From positions 1 to 64,000 of the forward strand of contig CAJTDD010000021.1 of assembly GCA_910574885.1 (NCBI GenBank): DNA of 64,000 nt, given 5' to 3'. This document shows, piece by piece, positions 26,869-35,404 of the stretch. Numbering within the stretch: the first letter of the stretch is position 1; each line of letters begins with the position of its first letter. The stretch is from Lachnospiraceae bacterium (GTDB lineage Bacteria; Bacillota; Clostridia; Lachnospirales; Lachnospiraceae). A program made the translations under genes and the position numbers. The notes under the pieces are model-generated. The model saw only the letters and a list, made by a program, of their open reading frames with translations, was not told the DNA's origin and searched no databases.

Positions 26869-28206
26869 TCAGATTCCCCTCATCTCTTTCAGAAATTGTT
26901 CCATGATACCTGCCAAAGCGACAGATTCTCCTCGTGTCAACTTAAAATCATCTTTAACACCACGGTTAATCCGGAATAAGAATTCTCCAATCTCGTACCT
27001 TAATCCTTCTCCCAGAAAGACTTCCGAATATTTATCCACTCTGCCCACATCTTCATAATGTACCTCAAAATACGAAGTTTTCCACCAGGGAGCCTCCACT
27101 ACTATATAGCCCTTCGTTCCGGCAATCAAAAGCCTTCCTTCTGATTTTACTCCTAACCCGCAGGTAGCTGTTGCCAGTCCGGTTTTGTATCTCAACGTCA
27201 CCTTAGTGAACAAATCCAGTCCATTATCACCTTTAATAGAATCGAAAAAAAAGCGCTCATAGTCTACCCCCATTAGTTTTAAAATTGGGAGCATAACATA
27301 ACTGCCCAGCTCAATAAAACTTCCCCCATATCTGAGATCCGTCAGTTCCCTGCTGTCCTTATGTTCTAATTTCGTAAAACATGCCTCTACATTCCGGATA
27401 TTTCCAATGACACCGCTGCATGCAATACCTAACAATTTCTGAAACCCAGGACAATATGCGGTTTTGATTCCTTCAAAAAGTACTACTCCGTGTTCTTTTG
27501 CGCAAACATAAGCTTCCACTGCCTGATTCTTTTGTAATACCATCGGTTTCTCACATAGTACATGTTTGCCGTGCTTCAATGCTTCTATGATATAGCCATA
27601 GTGTGTCTTATGCGGTGATGCAATATAGACCGCATCAACCGCACAATAGAATTGTTCAATATCTTCATAAGCATCAATTTCCCATTTTTTAGCAAACTGC
27701 CTCGCACTGTGAGAATGCGGATTATAAACTCCTTGTACGCTGATGCCGCTAACCAACCTTACCTCCGGTATAAAACGATTGGCAATCCGTCCGTTGCCGA
27801 TGATACCGATTCTCATTATGCGATGCCGTTGTTCACGGAGCATTGTACTGGAGATATTCCTGGTCCGTTCCAGATATACCACCTTGCAGCAATCATTCAG
27901 GTAGTCAAAATAGCCTGTCCAATCCGAACCTACCGTAAAAATATCAACGTGGTATTTCTTGATATCATTAAACTTTTGCCCTGCTGATTCTTCGATAATG
28001 ACCTCATCGGCAAACCCCGTCTTCTTTACATTTTCAATACGGGTAATCACAGAGTCCACTACCCCTAGTTTTCCTCTTGCCTTGTCATAATTTTCTGTCG
28101 TCACTCCTACAATCAGATAATCACCCAATGCTTTCGCTCTTTGCAGCAAACGATAGTGTCCTTCGTGAAAGAGATCGAAAGTTCCATATGTAATTACTTT
28201 TACCAT
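26869..28206 (-). CDS. Fusion of TagD-like cytidylyltransferase and Gfo/Idh/MocA oxidoreductase
   Basis: 445 residues from ATG 28204-28206, which has AAGGAG just upstream; the open frame extends to 28293 but that would overlap the previous gene. Residues 1-130 are a glycerol-3-phosphate cytidylyltransferase: 'TYGTFDLFHEGHYRLLQRA' (HxGH intact) and 'TRNISSTMLRE'. From about 135, 'MRIGIIGNGRIANRF' begins a Gfo/Idh/MocA NAD(P)-dependent dehydrogenase with 'HVLCEKPM' (the EKP motif) and 'GGSFIELGSY'. One protein thus pairs oxidation or reduction of a sugar or polyol with CTP activation. Substrate unknown. Confidence 0.87.
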   Translation of the reverse strand: MVKVITYGTFDLFHEGHYRLLQRAKALGDYLIVGVTTENYDKARGKLGVVDSVITRIENVKKTGFADEVIIEESAGQKFNDIKKYHVDIFTVGSDWTGYFDYLNDCCKVVYLERTRNISSTMLREQRHRIMRIGIIGNGRIANRFIPEVRLVSGISVQGVYNPHSHSARQFAKKWEIDAYEDIEQFYCAVDAVYIASPHKTHYGYIIEALKHGKHVLCEKPMVLQKNQAVEAYVCAKEHGVVLFEGIKTAYCPGFQKLLGIACSGVIGNIRNVEACFTKLEHKDSRELTDLRYGGSFIELGSYVMLPILKLMGVDYERFFFDSIKGDNGLDLFTKVTLRYKTGLATATCGLGVKSEGRLLIAGTKGYIVVEAPWWKTSYFEVHYEDVGRVDKYSEVFLGEGLRYEIGEFLFRINRGVKDDFKLTRGESVALAGIMEQFLKEMRGI

Positions 28207-28252
28207 CTTTCTCCTTCCTATATTTGATAAACAAATAATTTCGTATCTTACT

Positions 28253-29548
28253 CTATTTATATTTTTCAAGTAATTCCGTATCAAATCTAGCAAATATCAT
28301 ATCCTCATTATTTTCATCAAATACATGAAGCTTACTATAAATCCATTCTATCGTATCCTTCAAATGTCTAAAATCTTCACATTCAATATCACACTCTCCA
28401 AATCTTTGCTGCACATTATTGTGCCTTCTTACAATATCTCCTTCTCTATATAATTGAGACATTGATAAAATATATGGATTTTTATTAATTTCGTCTATTC
28501 CTTCTATTCTAATGATTTTCCCAGGCCGTAGCGCCAAATAGAGCATTGCTGTTGCCTTTTCAATCCTTGTACTCTTAATTTTTTTCCCTATTTCTTTTGA
28601 CATTTTCCCAGTTAACGCAAACTTTATAACCAACTCAGTCAAATCAATTCCCGTAATAGACTTATATATTGTGTCATATTCATCTCCTGGAAGACGTATT
28701 CCTGGGTCATATAATCGAACAGTATTTCCATCCATAAATCCCTGAATAAATACCGGTGAATTTCTTAGTTTCAATTCTTTTATCATAGAAACGATTTTGC
28801 CATCTACTTCTTCCCTATACTTCTGCTCATGTATAGACGGCTCAATGGAAGCTATAGCTAACTTATCAAGACCACTGCTTTTATCACCCATATAGCGATC
28901 TTCAACTCTAACTAATATAGGTTCTCCTTCAATAACTAAATATACCAATTGTAGGTCATTCTCAGTTCCCATATATTTTTCAATCACAACGTTTTCTGAC
29001 GGACTTGCTAATTTTGCGAAATGAATTGCTTTTATAGCTTCATTACGAGAATAACATATCGTCTGTCCTCTGGAGCCTCTGCTGTCACATGGCTTGATCA
29101 GAATCGGGAATTTCACTTTATCCTTACATATATTTAAATCTGTAATCTCTTCTTCTCGATAATATGGAATAACATCTGCTCCATGTTTTTCACAAAATCT
29201 TTTAAATAAACTTTTGTTCGTCAATATTTTATGTTGTTCCAGATTCCCAAAACATGAATAGTTTAATCTTGCACAAAGGACTTGGTATGGCTTTTGTGTA
29301 ATATCCAAATACGGCGCTACAATTCCATCTATATTTTCTTTTTTACATAAATCATATAACTTATTGATATCATTAATATCATACATATATGGATTATCTG
29401 CTATTTGCTTTGCAGGTGAATCCTTTATATCCAAATAGTCTGTTACATAAGTAATGATTCCCATTTTCTTGGCAGTTTCCACAACCTTACGGTGTTGAAA
29501 TGCCCCTCCTAAGATTAGAAGTTTCTTTCCAGCTAAATTTATATTCAT
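28253..29548 (-). CDS. ATP-grasp family ligase
   Basis: About 431 residues from ATG 29546-29548 (AAGG seven bases upstream); a TTG two codons earlier is less likely. The N-terminal Rossmann-like preATP-grasp domain ('KLLILGGAFQHRKVVETAKK', 'IDGIVAPYLD') is followed by 'FPILIKPCDSRGSRGQTI' (ATP-binding loop) and 'VIEKYMGTENDLQLV'. This is the carbamoyl-phosphate-synthase-like/PurK-like group that ligates an amine to a carboxylate via an acyl-phosphate. In a glycan cluster it may amidate a uronic acid or attach an amino acid. AT-rich, like its two upstream neighbours. Confidence 0.82.
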   Translation of the reverse strand: MNINLAGKKLLILGGAFQHRKVVETAKKMGIITYVTDYLDIKDSPAKQIADNPYMYDINDINKLYDLCKKENIDGIVAPYLDITQKPYQVLCARLNYSCFGNLEQHKILTNKSLFKRFCEKHGADVIPYYREEEITDLNICKDKVKFPILIKPCDSRGSRGQTICYSRNEAIKAIHFAKLASPSENVVIEKYMGTENDLQLVYLVIEGEPILVRVEDRYMGDKSSGLDKLAIASIEPSIHEQKYREEVDGKIVSMIKELKLRNSPVFIQGFMDGNTVRLYDPGIRLPGDEYDTIYKSITGIDLTELVIKFALTGKMSKEIGKKIKSTRIEKATAMLYLALRPGKIIRIEGIDEINKNPYILSMSQLYREGDIVRRHNNVQQRFGECDIECEDFRHLKDTIEWIYSKLHVFDENNEDMIFARFDTELLEKYK

Positions 29549-29588
29549 AAACAAACCTTATGATTTTCTAAATCACTTATTCCTTTCA

Positions 29589-30680
29589 TTAATATGCATA
29601 TAAATATAGTCTTGTAGGCATCGGAAAATCAAAACGAAGTGCAATATTATATCCTAATTCCAAATCCTGTATCCAATTTATAGTATCAAAAACTTTTTCT
29701 CCGTCGTCTGCCGCTACATTTACAACTAAACGAGGTTTACTATTCCTTAAACATTCTTTGCATCCTTGTAATACTTCTAAAAATAAAAATGGAATACTTA
29801 TTTTAATCAGGCTAACCTTCTCGTTTGCGAAAAGCGAATCTAACGTCTTCACTTCAATTTTCATCCGCTCCTCTTGTTCGTCCTTATCTTTTACAAAATG
29901 GGCTGACTGCGTATTCCCCCTATCTAAATATAACTCTCCCTCTTCTTTTCCTACCCCGTATGGCAAAAAGGAAATACTCCTTTTACCACTCATTTTATTT
30001 TTTAATACCATAAAACTATTTGGATCTGGTTCTATTGCTGTGATCTGAGTATATTGTCCTGATACTTTCTGCATAAAAAGTTCAACCGTATCCCCTTCCC
30101 ATGCGCCAACATCGATATAGTTTTCATATTCTGACATATGCAATTCTTCCAGTCCGAACATAGTATCAATACAAATTTTTCTATTCAGCAAATAATTTAT
30201 ATCATCAGTCTGGTTTACCAAACAATATGCCCTTAGAGCTTCTCTTGATACTTCATCAACTAAGCAGTTCATAATTTTCTCTACTTCTAATCTATGTTCA
30301 TTCACATATCTTCCGATTCTTCTAGAACGGTATTGCGAATATGGATTAGGAATAATATATATTTTATGGATAAAACCGTAACCATTTAACATCTCTTTTT
30401 TCTCAAAATGCCCATGTCCTATCACTACATTAACTTTGCTATATTTTTTTTCTATATCTCCTAAAGAATAAATTTTAAGCTTATGTTGGATAATATGAAC
30501 ACTTTCTATATCTTCATTAATGAATAATCCCTCTATTGGAATATCCTGTTCCTCTAAACATCTTTCAACCTCAACACTCATAGAACCTGCGCCCCATATA
30601 AATAAAGGATATTCTGATTGTTTTATTTCCTGATATATTTTATCTAGCACACTTTCTTCTACTATTTTATTTTTAAACAT
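29589..30680 (-). CDS. GAG module fused to FkbM-family methyltransferase
   Basis: About 363 residues from ATG 30678-30680; earlier ATGs up to 30722 would overlap the aminotransferase gene further and none has a good ribosome binding site, so the start is uncertain. N-terminal GAG module ('PLFIWGAGSMSVEVERCL', 'NVVIGHGH'), then 'NYIDVGAWEGDTVELF' (methyltransferase motif I), 'ITAIEPDPNSF' and 'VSLIKISIPFLFLEVLQG'. The last replaces the usual FkbM 'K-x-D-x-E-G-x-E' by 'K-I-S-I-P-F-L-F', so the D and E of the family signature are gone. Activity is therefore doubtful. Confidence 0.78.
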   Translation of the reverse strand: MFKNKIVEESVLDKIYQEIKQSEYPLFIWGAGSMSVEVERCLEEQDIPIEGLFINEDIESVHIIQHKLKIYSLGDIEKKYSKVNVVIGHGHFEKKEMLNGYGFIHKIYIIPNPYSQYRSRRIGRYVNEHRLEVEKIMNCLVDEVSREALRAYCLVNQTDDINYLLNRKICIDTMFGLEELHMSEYENYIDVGAWEGDTVELFMQKVSGQYTQITAIEPDPNSFMVLKNKMSGKRSISFLPYGVGKEEGELYLDRGNTQSAHFVKDKDEQEERMKIEVKTLDSLFANEKVSLIKISIPFLFLEVLQGCKECLRNSKPRLVVNVAADDGEKVFDTINWIQDLELGYNIALRFDFPMPTRLYLYAY

Positions 30681-31795
30681 TTTTTCACACCACCACATTG
30701 AATTATTTCTATAATTTTCCACATTGTTTCAATTTCTAAATCTTCATAAAGAGGTATTACAAGAATACGATTAGCAAGCTTTCTTGCACATTCTAATTTT
30801 ACATCTTTATATTTATTTCCAAAACATGCTTGATCTGCCGTTAACGGATAAAAATACTTTCTTGAATAAATCCCATTTTTTTTCAAACATGTATACAATT
30901 CGTCCCTATTCATTCCATATGTATCTTCAATTACAATAGGAAAATATGCATAATTACTTGTCGCATCTTTATTCTTATCAAAAAAATAAACTCCTTTTGT
31001 TCCAATTAAATTTTCCATATATAAACTATATCTTTTTTTTCTATTCTCAACTGCTGTATGAATATAATTTAAATTGCATAAACCCATGATAGCAGCAAAT
31101 TCATTCATTTTTGCGTTTGCTCCTATATCTGTTACCAATTCTTCCCCACGAATTCCAAAATTTTTTAAGTTATAAAGTTTTTCATACATATGGCGTTCAA
31201 AAAATGTAACTGCACCACCTTCTATTGTGTGAAATATTTTCGTTGCATGAAAACTAAAGATGGAAGCATTTCCATAACTTCCTATCCCTTTTCCTTTATA
31301 TTTCACACCAAACGCATGTGCCGCATCATAGATAACCTTTAAACCATATTTATTTGCCACTTCTTGTATTATGTCGATATTGCAACTATTTCCATAAACA
31401 TGTACTGGAATAATTGCCACCGTTTTATCAGTAATTAATTCTTCTATTTTATCTTCATCTATGGTTCCATCTTTTAATTTCACATCACAAAATACAGGTT
31501 TCAAATGATTACGTATGATTGCATGTGTTGTGGATATAAACGTAAATGGCGTTGTAATCACTTCTGAACCTTCTGGAAAATCAAATGCCTGAATTGCCAA
31601 TTCTAATGCCATATGTCCATTTACCATAAGAGAAATTTCGGATACATCTAGGTATTTTTTTAATCTTTTTTCTAATTCTTGATGGTAATGCCCCATATTA
31701 GTAATCTGATGATTAATCCATAATGGTTTTATCGCCTTTATATACTCTTCATAAGGCGGCATACTAGAGCGTGTTACAAACACTTTTTGATTCAT
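30662..31795 (-). CDS. DegT/DnrJ/EryC1/StrS family aminotransferase
   Basis: About 377 residues from ATG 31793-31795, preceded by AGAGGAA; the frame is open to 31834 through the dyad and leader. PLP-dependent sugar aminotransferase fold: 'VNGHMALELAIQAF', 'VITTPFTFISTTHAI', 'VIYDAAHAFGVKYKG' (the Asp of DAAH contacts the PLP ring) and 'FSFHATKIFHTIEGG', in which the Lys forms the Schiff base. Such enzymes aminate keto-sugar nucleotides. It is the first gene of the long minus-strand glycan run. Sugar unknown. Confidence 0.9.
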   Translation of the reverse strand: MNQKVFVTRSSMPPYEEYIKAIKPLWINHQITNMGHYHQELEKRLKKYLDVSEISLMVNGHMALELAIQAFDFPEGSEVITTPFTFISTTHAIIRNHLKPVFCDVKLKDGTIDEDKIEELITDKTVAIIPVHVYGNSCNIDIIQEVANKYGLKVIYDAAHAFGVKYKGKGIGSYGNASIFSFHATKIFHTIEGGAVTFFERHMYEKLYNLKNFGIRGEELVTDIGANAKMNEFAAIMGLCNLNYIHTAVENRKKRYSLYMENLIGTKGVYFFDKNKDATSNYAYFPIVIEDTYGMNRDELYTCLKKNGIYSRKYFYPLTADQACFGNKYKDVKLECARKLANRILVIPLYEDLEIETMWKIIEIIQCGGVKKCLKIK

Positions 31796-31821
31796 TAATT
31801 TTTCCTCTGCTATATAAGTGT

Positions 31822-31854
31822 AAATACCTCGCAATTATTCATTGCGAGGTATTT
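31822..31854. repeat. Perfect 14-bp inverted repeat between secreted-protein gene and glycan operon
   Basis: Arms 31822-31835 and 31841-31854 are exact reverse complements with a 5-base loop. It can act as terminator of the secreted-protein gene, although the following T run is weak on the minus strand. Because it lies just 27 bases ahead of the first glycan gene, it may instead be a leader hairpin of that operon, for example for an antiterminator. Confidence 0.75.
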
Positions 31855-31918
31855 AATTTGCATTACTTAGTAAACTGAAATAATTTAAGCTCTTGCCCTT
31901 AACAATAGAGACAAAACA

Positions 31919-32938
31919 CTAAGATGCTGGGAATGTTACCGGAGTACTCGTAATCTTTGTGCCATCCTTCAAAGTAACCGTAACGGTTGCTGTTTTTCCA
32001 GCTAAGTAGCTTGGCATCCAATTGCTTCCAAGCGTAAATTCTTTCTTAGCATCTTCAGCATCGCCCCATTCCCATGTACCATCTGTACCGGTAGTCAATG
32101 GCCAATCTTGTGTTCCGTCATTGAGGCTCATAGATCCATACAAAGTTCCATCAAAATTAGTTATACTAATCACACCACTTGTACTCAGAGATACCTGCGG
32201 GCCTGTCGCTTCTTCAAACTCCCATGTTACAGTAATCTGCGGTGCAGTTAATGTATCTGTCACGGTCGCCGCATTACAAGCGCCTGTCATGCTGATATCA
32301 GTTGTCGCCCAGCCTGTTGCACCCGCCTTCTCCTCATAGGCGTAAACCTTATTTCCACCATCTTCTTTTACTGTAACCTCAAAATTTTCAGCCTTTCCTG
32401 CCACACGTGTAGTAATGCTTGACTCTGTTGTGCTTATAGCCTTTGTATCGCTGCCTACATTAAGTCCCAAGTATAACTTAGGCGTAGTCCCTTCAATTGT
32501 GCTGCTCTCTGCAAGCACAATATCTGTACTTGCATTTGCGTCAGCTGCTTTAGCCGTAACTTTAAGATTGATATCATGGCTACTCATGTTTGTAACAGTC
32601 AGCTTTTTGCTGGTGTTTTCGTACGTGGTATCATTTGTCTGGAAATACACTCCGGTATCTGAATCTTTTGCCGGGAAGGTAATTCCGTCATATTTCCCTC
32701 CATTCGTTTCCTGAACCAGACGCTCTGGGTCGATAGTATACTTAAATGTAGTAGTATCACTATCTGTTGGAAGCGTTACATTCGTTACCTTCTTCTCCAG
32801 ATGCCCTTCTGATGAACCTGCTCCTGTTGCAGAGCCTTTGTTGGATGGTGTTGCATCCGCTGCAAAAGCAGTAAATGAACTTCCCATTACCATTGTAGCT
32901 GCAAGAGCCACAGCCATTCCTCTCTTCATTTTTTGCAT
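31919..32938 (-). CDS. Secreted Ser/Thr-rich protein, function unknown
   Basis: 339 residues with a typical signal peptide (MQKMKRG, hydrophobic core, cleavage likely after AFA at residue 26). The mature part is rich in Thr, Ser and short beta-type stretches, with 'FKYTIDPERLVQET' and 'GVYFQTNDTTYENTSKKL' early on, and ends '...STPVTFPAS' without an LPxTG anchor. It resembles fimbrial or matrix-type secreted beta proteins but I do not recognise the family. The membrane protein gene ending at 33015 lies 76 bases upstream and may be co-transcribed. A dyad follows the gene. Confidence 0.8.
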   Translation of the reverse strand: MQKMKRGMAVALAATMVMGSSFTAFAADATPSNKGSATGAGSSEGHLEKKVTNVTLPTDSDTTTFKYTIDPERLVQETNGGKYDGITFPAKDSDTGVYFQTNDTTYENTSKKLTVTNMSSHDINLKVTAKAADANASTDIVLAESSTIEGTTPKLYLGLNVGSDTKAISTTESSITTRVAGKAENFEVTVKEDGGNKVYAYEEKAGATGWATTDISMTGACNAATVTDTLTAPQITVTWEFEEATGPQVSLSTSGVISITNFDGTLYGSMSLNDGTQDWPLTTGTDGTWEWGDAEDAKKEFTLGSNWMPSYLAGKTATVTVTLKDGTKITSTPVTFPAS

Positions 32939-33014
32939 AAATGATCTCCTCCTTAAAATAAATTGTTTTGTATCATACCATGCTTGTTAAGCACAGTTGC
33001 TACCCTTTTCCATA

Positions 33015-33548
33015 CTACCCTTCAACAATAATCGTAAAGCCCACCCTAAGGGTACTCACCGTATTCTGCTGCTCGTCCACCAAATGATATACCATGATGC
33101 AATTATATGTACCAGCCGAAAGAGGTTTATCAAGTGCAATATTGTCCAATCTACTTCCTCTTGGAAGTACCGGTGATTTTAAGATTGCCTCTTCTTCGTT
33201 ATCAGCCAAAAACACATCAAAGTATACATCATTTGTATTTCTTTCCTCATTTGCGACATAAGCATCTTCTGATATCGAATCCCCCGTTGCAAAATGCCAT
33301 GTCGTACTCATAGATGCGTTATAATATCCAGGCTCAACATATTCTTCTTCCAGCATCTCATCAAGAACATCCTCCGCATTATCTTTTGTAACTACTACAT
33401 TTCGCTTAGGTGTTTCATCACTTTTACGTTCTCTCATCAATAGTAAAATGACACAAATAATAAGCGCCGCAATGATTATTATACCGATAACGATTATTTT
33501 CCTATTTTTCTTCTCCAATTTTTCATTTTGTTTTTCTTCATTAGACAT
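33015..33548 (-). CDS. Single-pass membrane protein with extracellular beta domain
   Basis: About 177 residues from ATG 33546-33548, chosen because GGGAGG lies nine bases upstream (the frame opens at 33572). A lysine/glutamate-rich cytoplasmic tail of about 18 residues is followed by one hydrophobic segment ('VIGIIIIAALIICVILLLM') and a C-terminal domain outside the cell with beta-type alternation ('NDVYFDVFLADNEEEAI', 'TYNCIMVYHLVDEQQ'). No catalytic motif seen. It may anchor or assist the secreted protein encoded just downstream. Function unknown. Confidence 0.75.
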   Translation of the reverse strand: MSNEEKQNEKLEKKNRKIIVIGIIIIAALIICVILLLMRERKSDETPKRNVVVTKDNAEDVLDEMLEEEYVEPGYYNASMSTTWHFATGDSISEDAYVANEERNTNDVYFDVFLADNEEEAILKSPVLPRGSRLDNIALDKPLSAGTYNCIMVYHLVDEQQNTVSTLRVGFTIIVEG

Positions 33549-33659
33549 TCTTGTATACCTCCCAATAGCCAAAAATTTATTAAATAAGATATATATACTT
33601 AACTAATTAACAACATAACTTTTAACCTAATCTATATTTATTTTAATAAAATATATTGG

Positions 33660-34027
33660 TCATCTTCTTTCAAGATGATGCAGATTACTCCGCTTCGCTC
33701 CCTGCTACCTCATATCTTGTCACCAACCACAGGTTGATGACCTGCGTGCGCATCAGCACACTTCCACTTTTCTTGCCGCTTACCATAGATTGACGACAAC
33801 CGATATGTTCACAAGGTCCTGGCATACCCAATACGCAGACTCTAAAAATCTCCTGCCTTCTAATGCCGTAAGTAATTTTTATATAGCGGATACATCTCAC
33901 CCGCCTTTATCATGAACGCGCCTCTTAGTCCTTAATGTTATTCAGAAATTTCCAGCATTTCCGAATAACACATTACGGTAAACCTCCAGTTCATCACTAG
34001 AGTTTATCTAAATGGCTATTCTTATGA
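33660..34027 (-). ncRNA. Candidate structured RNA 3' of the TnpB-like gene (omegaRNA/guide-RNA-like)
   Basis: This stretch of about 370 bases between the TnpB-like stop codon and the next gene is rich in stems. They are 33979-34006 (11 pairs with one bulge, loop TCATC), 33937-33969 (7+5 pairs around one mismatch), 33720-33740 (9 pairs including one G-U, loop of 3), and 33660-33678 (7 pairs, loop of 5) at the 3' end. Its position matches TnpB guide RNAs, whose scaffold begins near the 3' end of tnpB and extends to the element's right end, with the guide following. An open frame of about 71 codons crosses it but looks incidental. Boundaries are estimated. Confidence 0.5.
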
Positions 34028-35341
34028 CTAATACAATATACCGTCCCCCAGGCCTCTCTTCTTTACATTACAGGCAGTATTGGTCTTCTCTTCTGCCCGA
34101 TATCCGCACGCCGGACAGATAAACTGCCCTTCTGCCTTCATCCCGAGTTTGCCGCACTTGCTGCACTCCATACTAATCTCTTTTCCAAGCACTTCCACGA
34201 TCTCGATCGACTGTTCCATGCATTTCTGTGTCAGACGTTTCCGGATATATCCCCTCTTCCACTGTGTGATTGAATAATTTATCTTCTTATTGTATCCTCT
34301 CACTTGTGGCTTTGGCAGTTTTACGATATAGACTGTTTTCGGTTTTTCTATAACAAGAAATCGATTTAACTCTTGGTTAATATAACTATGCAGATGTTCT
34401 TCCAAACGTCTTTTTTTTGCATAATACTTCTTGCGTCCCGCATTATTTTCCTTATTCCGGCTGTAACTACTTGCCTGTTTTTGCATCCAGTCTGAATACT
34501 CAGACTGATATCTCCCCAACTCTTTTCCATAGCAACGACCTTTATCTGTGGTCAGCATCGTATGAAACCCAAACGCCACCCCTACCTGTTCCAAATAATC
34601 TTCATGACTATGTATCGCAACGTTTACAGGGACCTTTATTTCAATGCATTTTTCCTGAGGATACAATTTAACCCGTAACTGGCAGCGATATTGATTATTA
34701 TCCGTCAAAGGTATGAACACTCGCTTTCGCTTCTCTTTGATAGAAATATATATCCCATGATCTGCGTAACGGTATGCCCTCTCCGCTATAGAAAATACAT
34801 CCGCCACGTCTGTATGCAGCTTTATATGGTATTTTCTTATCTTCCTGCACAAATAACGATGAAGCTTTTCCGCATCTACCTTCTCTGCCAACTCCTGATA
34901 CTGCTTTTGAATCCTTGCAGCCAGTTCAACCGGCTTCTGATTCAACACTGCCTCAAACGCATTGCTTACTTTTAATAAGAAGCGTAGATAATGCTTTTCC
35001 TCTTCTGTAAAACCTTCATTCTTGTTGACTAATTTCACAACCCTGGACTTCGTCCCAGACCATTGCTTCTTAATATCCGCCAACGCATCAAAAACAGCAA
35101 GGTAAAAATAAACTGCCGGCATTCCCAAAATTTCCCGATATCCGCTGGACGTCATTTCATTCTGCGCCGTATACCCCGGATAAATCTTGGAAAGACTGCC
35201 AATCCCGCCATACCGCGCATAAACATAATTCTTCACTTTCTGGTAGTCCTTTGCAATATCCAGAAGCTTTTGCATATCCTCCTCTGACACAGGCGTTTTA
35301 TTGTACTGATGAACTGTCTTGCATATCTTGTCTGACGGCAT
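34028..35341 (-). CDS. TnpB-like protein, apparently nuclease-dead
   Basis: 437 residues from ATG 35339-35341, set by GAAGGAG six bases upstream (the frame opens 66 bases earlier at 35407). The C-terminal zinc ribbon is intact: C393, C396, C409 and C412 ('ECSKCGK', 'ICPACGY'), followed by 'KTNTACNV', the counterpart of TnpB's 'D-x-NAAxNI'. The three RuvC carboxylates look replaced: GxDxG reads 'VGVAFG' (Ala at about 256), the IVxED strand reads 'VYIVKLP' (no Glu), and the final Asp position reads 'EEKTN'. Length and arrangement otherwise fit TnpB. TnpB-like proteins with lost catalytic residues (TldR) are known RNA-guided transcription repressors. No TnpA is adjacent. Confidence 0.75.
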   Translation of the reverse strand: MPSDKICKTVHQYNKTPVSEEDMQKLLDIAKDYQKVKNYVYARYGGIGSLSKIYPGYTAQNEMTSSGYREILGMPAVYFYLAVFDALADIKKQWSGTKSRVVKLVNKNEGFTEEEKHYLRFLLKVSNAFEAVLNQKPVELAARIQKQYQELAEKVDAEKLHRYLCRKIRKYHIKLHTDVADVFSIAERAYRYADHGIYISIKEKRKRVFIPLTDNNQYRCQLRVKLYPQEKCIEIKVPVNVAIHSHEDYLEQVGVAFGFHTMLTTDKGRCYGKELGRYQSEYSDWMQKQASSYSRNKENNAGRKKYYAKKRRLEEHLHSYINQELNRFLVIEKPKTVYIVKLPKPQVRGYNKKINYSITQWKRGYIRKRLTQKCMEQSIEIVEVLGKEISMECSKCGKLGMKAEGQFICPACGYRAEEKTNTACNVKKRGLGDGILY

Positions 35342-35404
35342 TTTTACTCCTTCATAGTAAATGATATAGAAATCTTTGAAACAGCTCTCTGTTCCAAACC
35401 AACA

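Noticed and set aside
31822..31854. CRISPR repeat or insertion-sequence end
   Set aside because: Single copy of the inverted repeat with no spaced array and no transposase nearby.
33685..33900. 71-residue minus-strand frame downstream of the TnpB-like gene
   Set aside because: It crosses several strong stems, starts at GTG without a ribosome binding site and lies where a guide RNA is expected, so I treat it as incidental.
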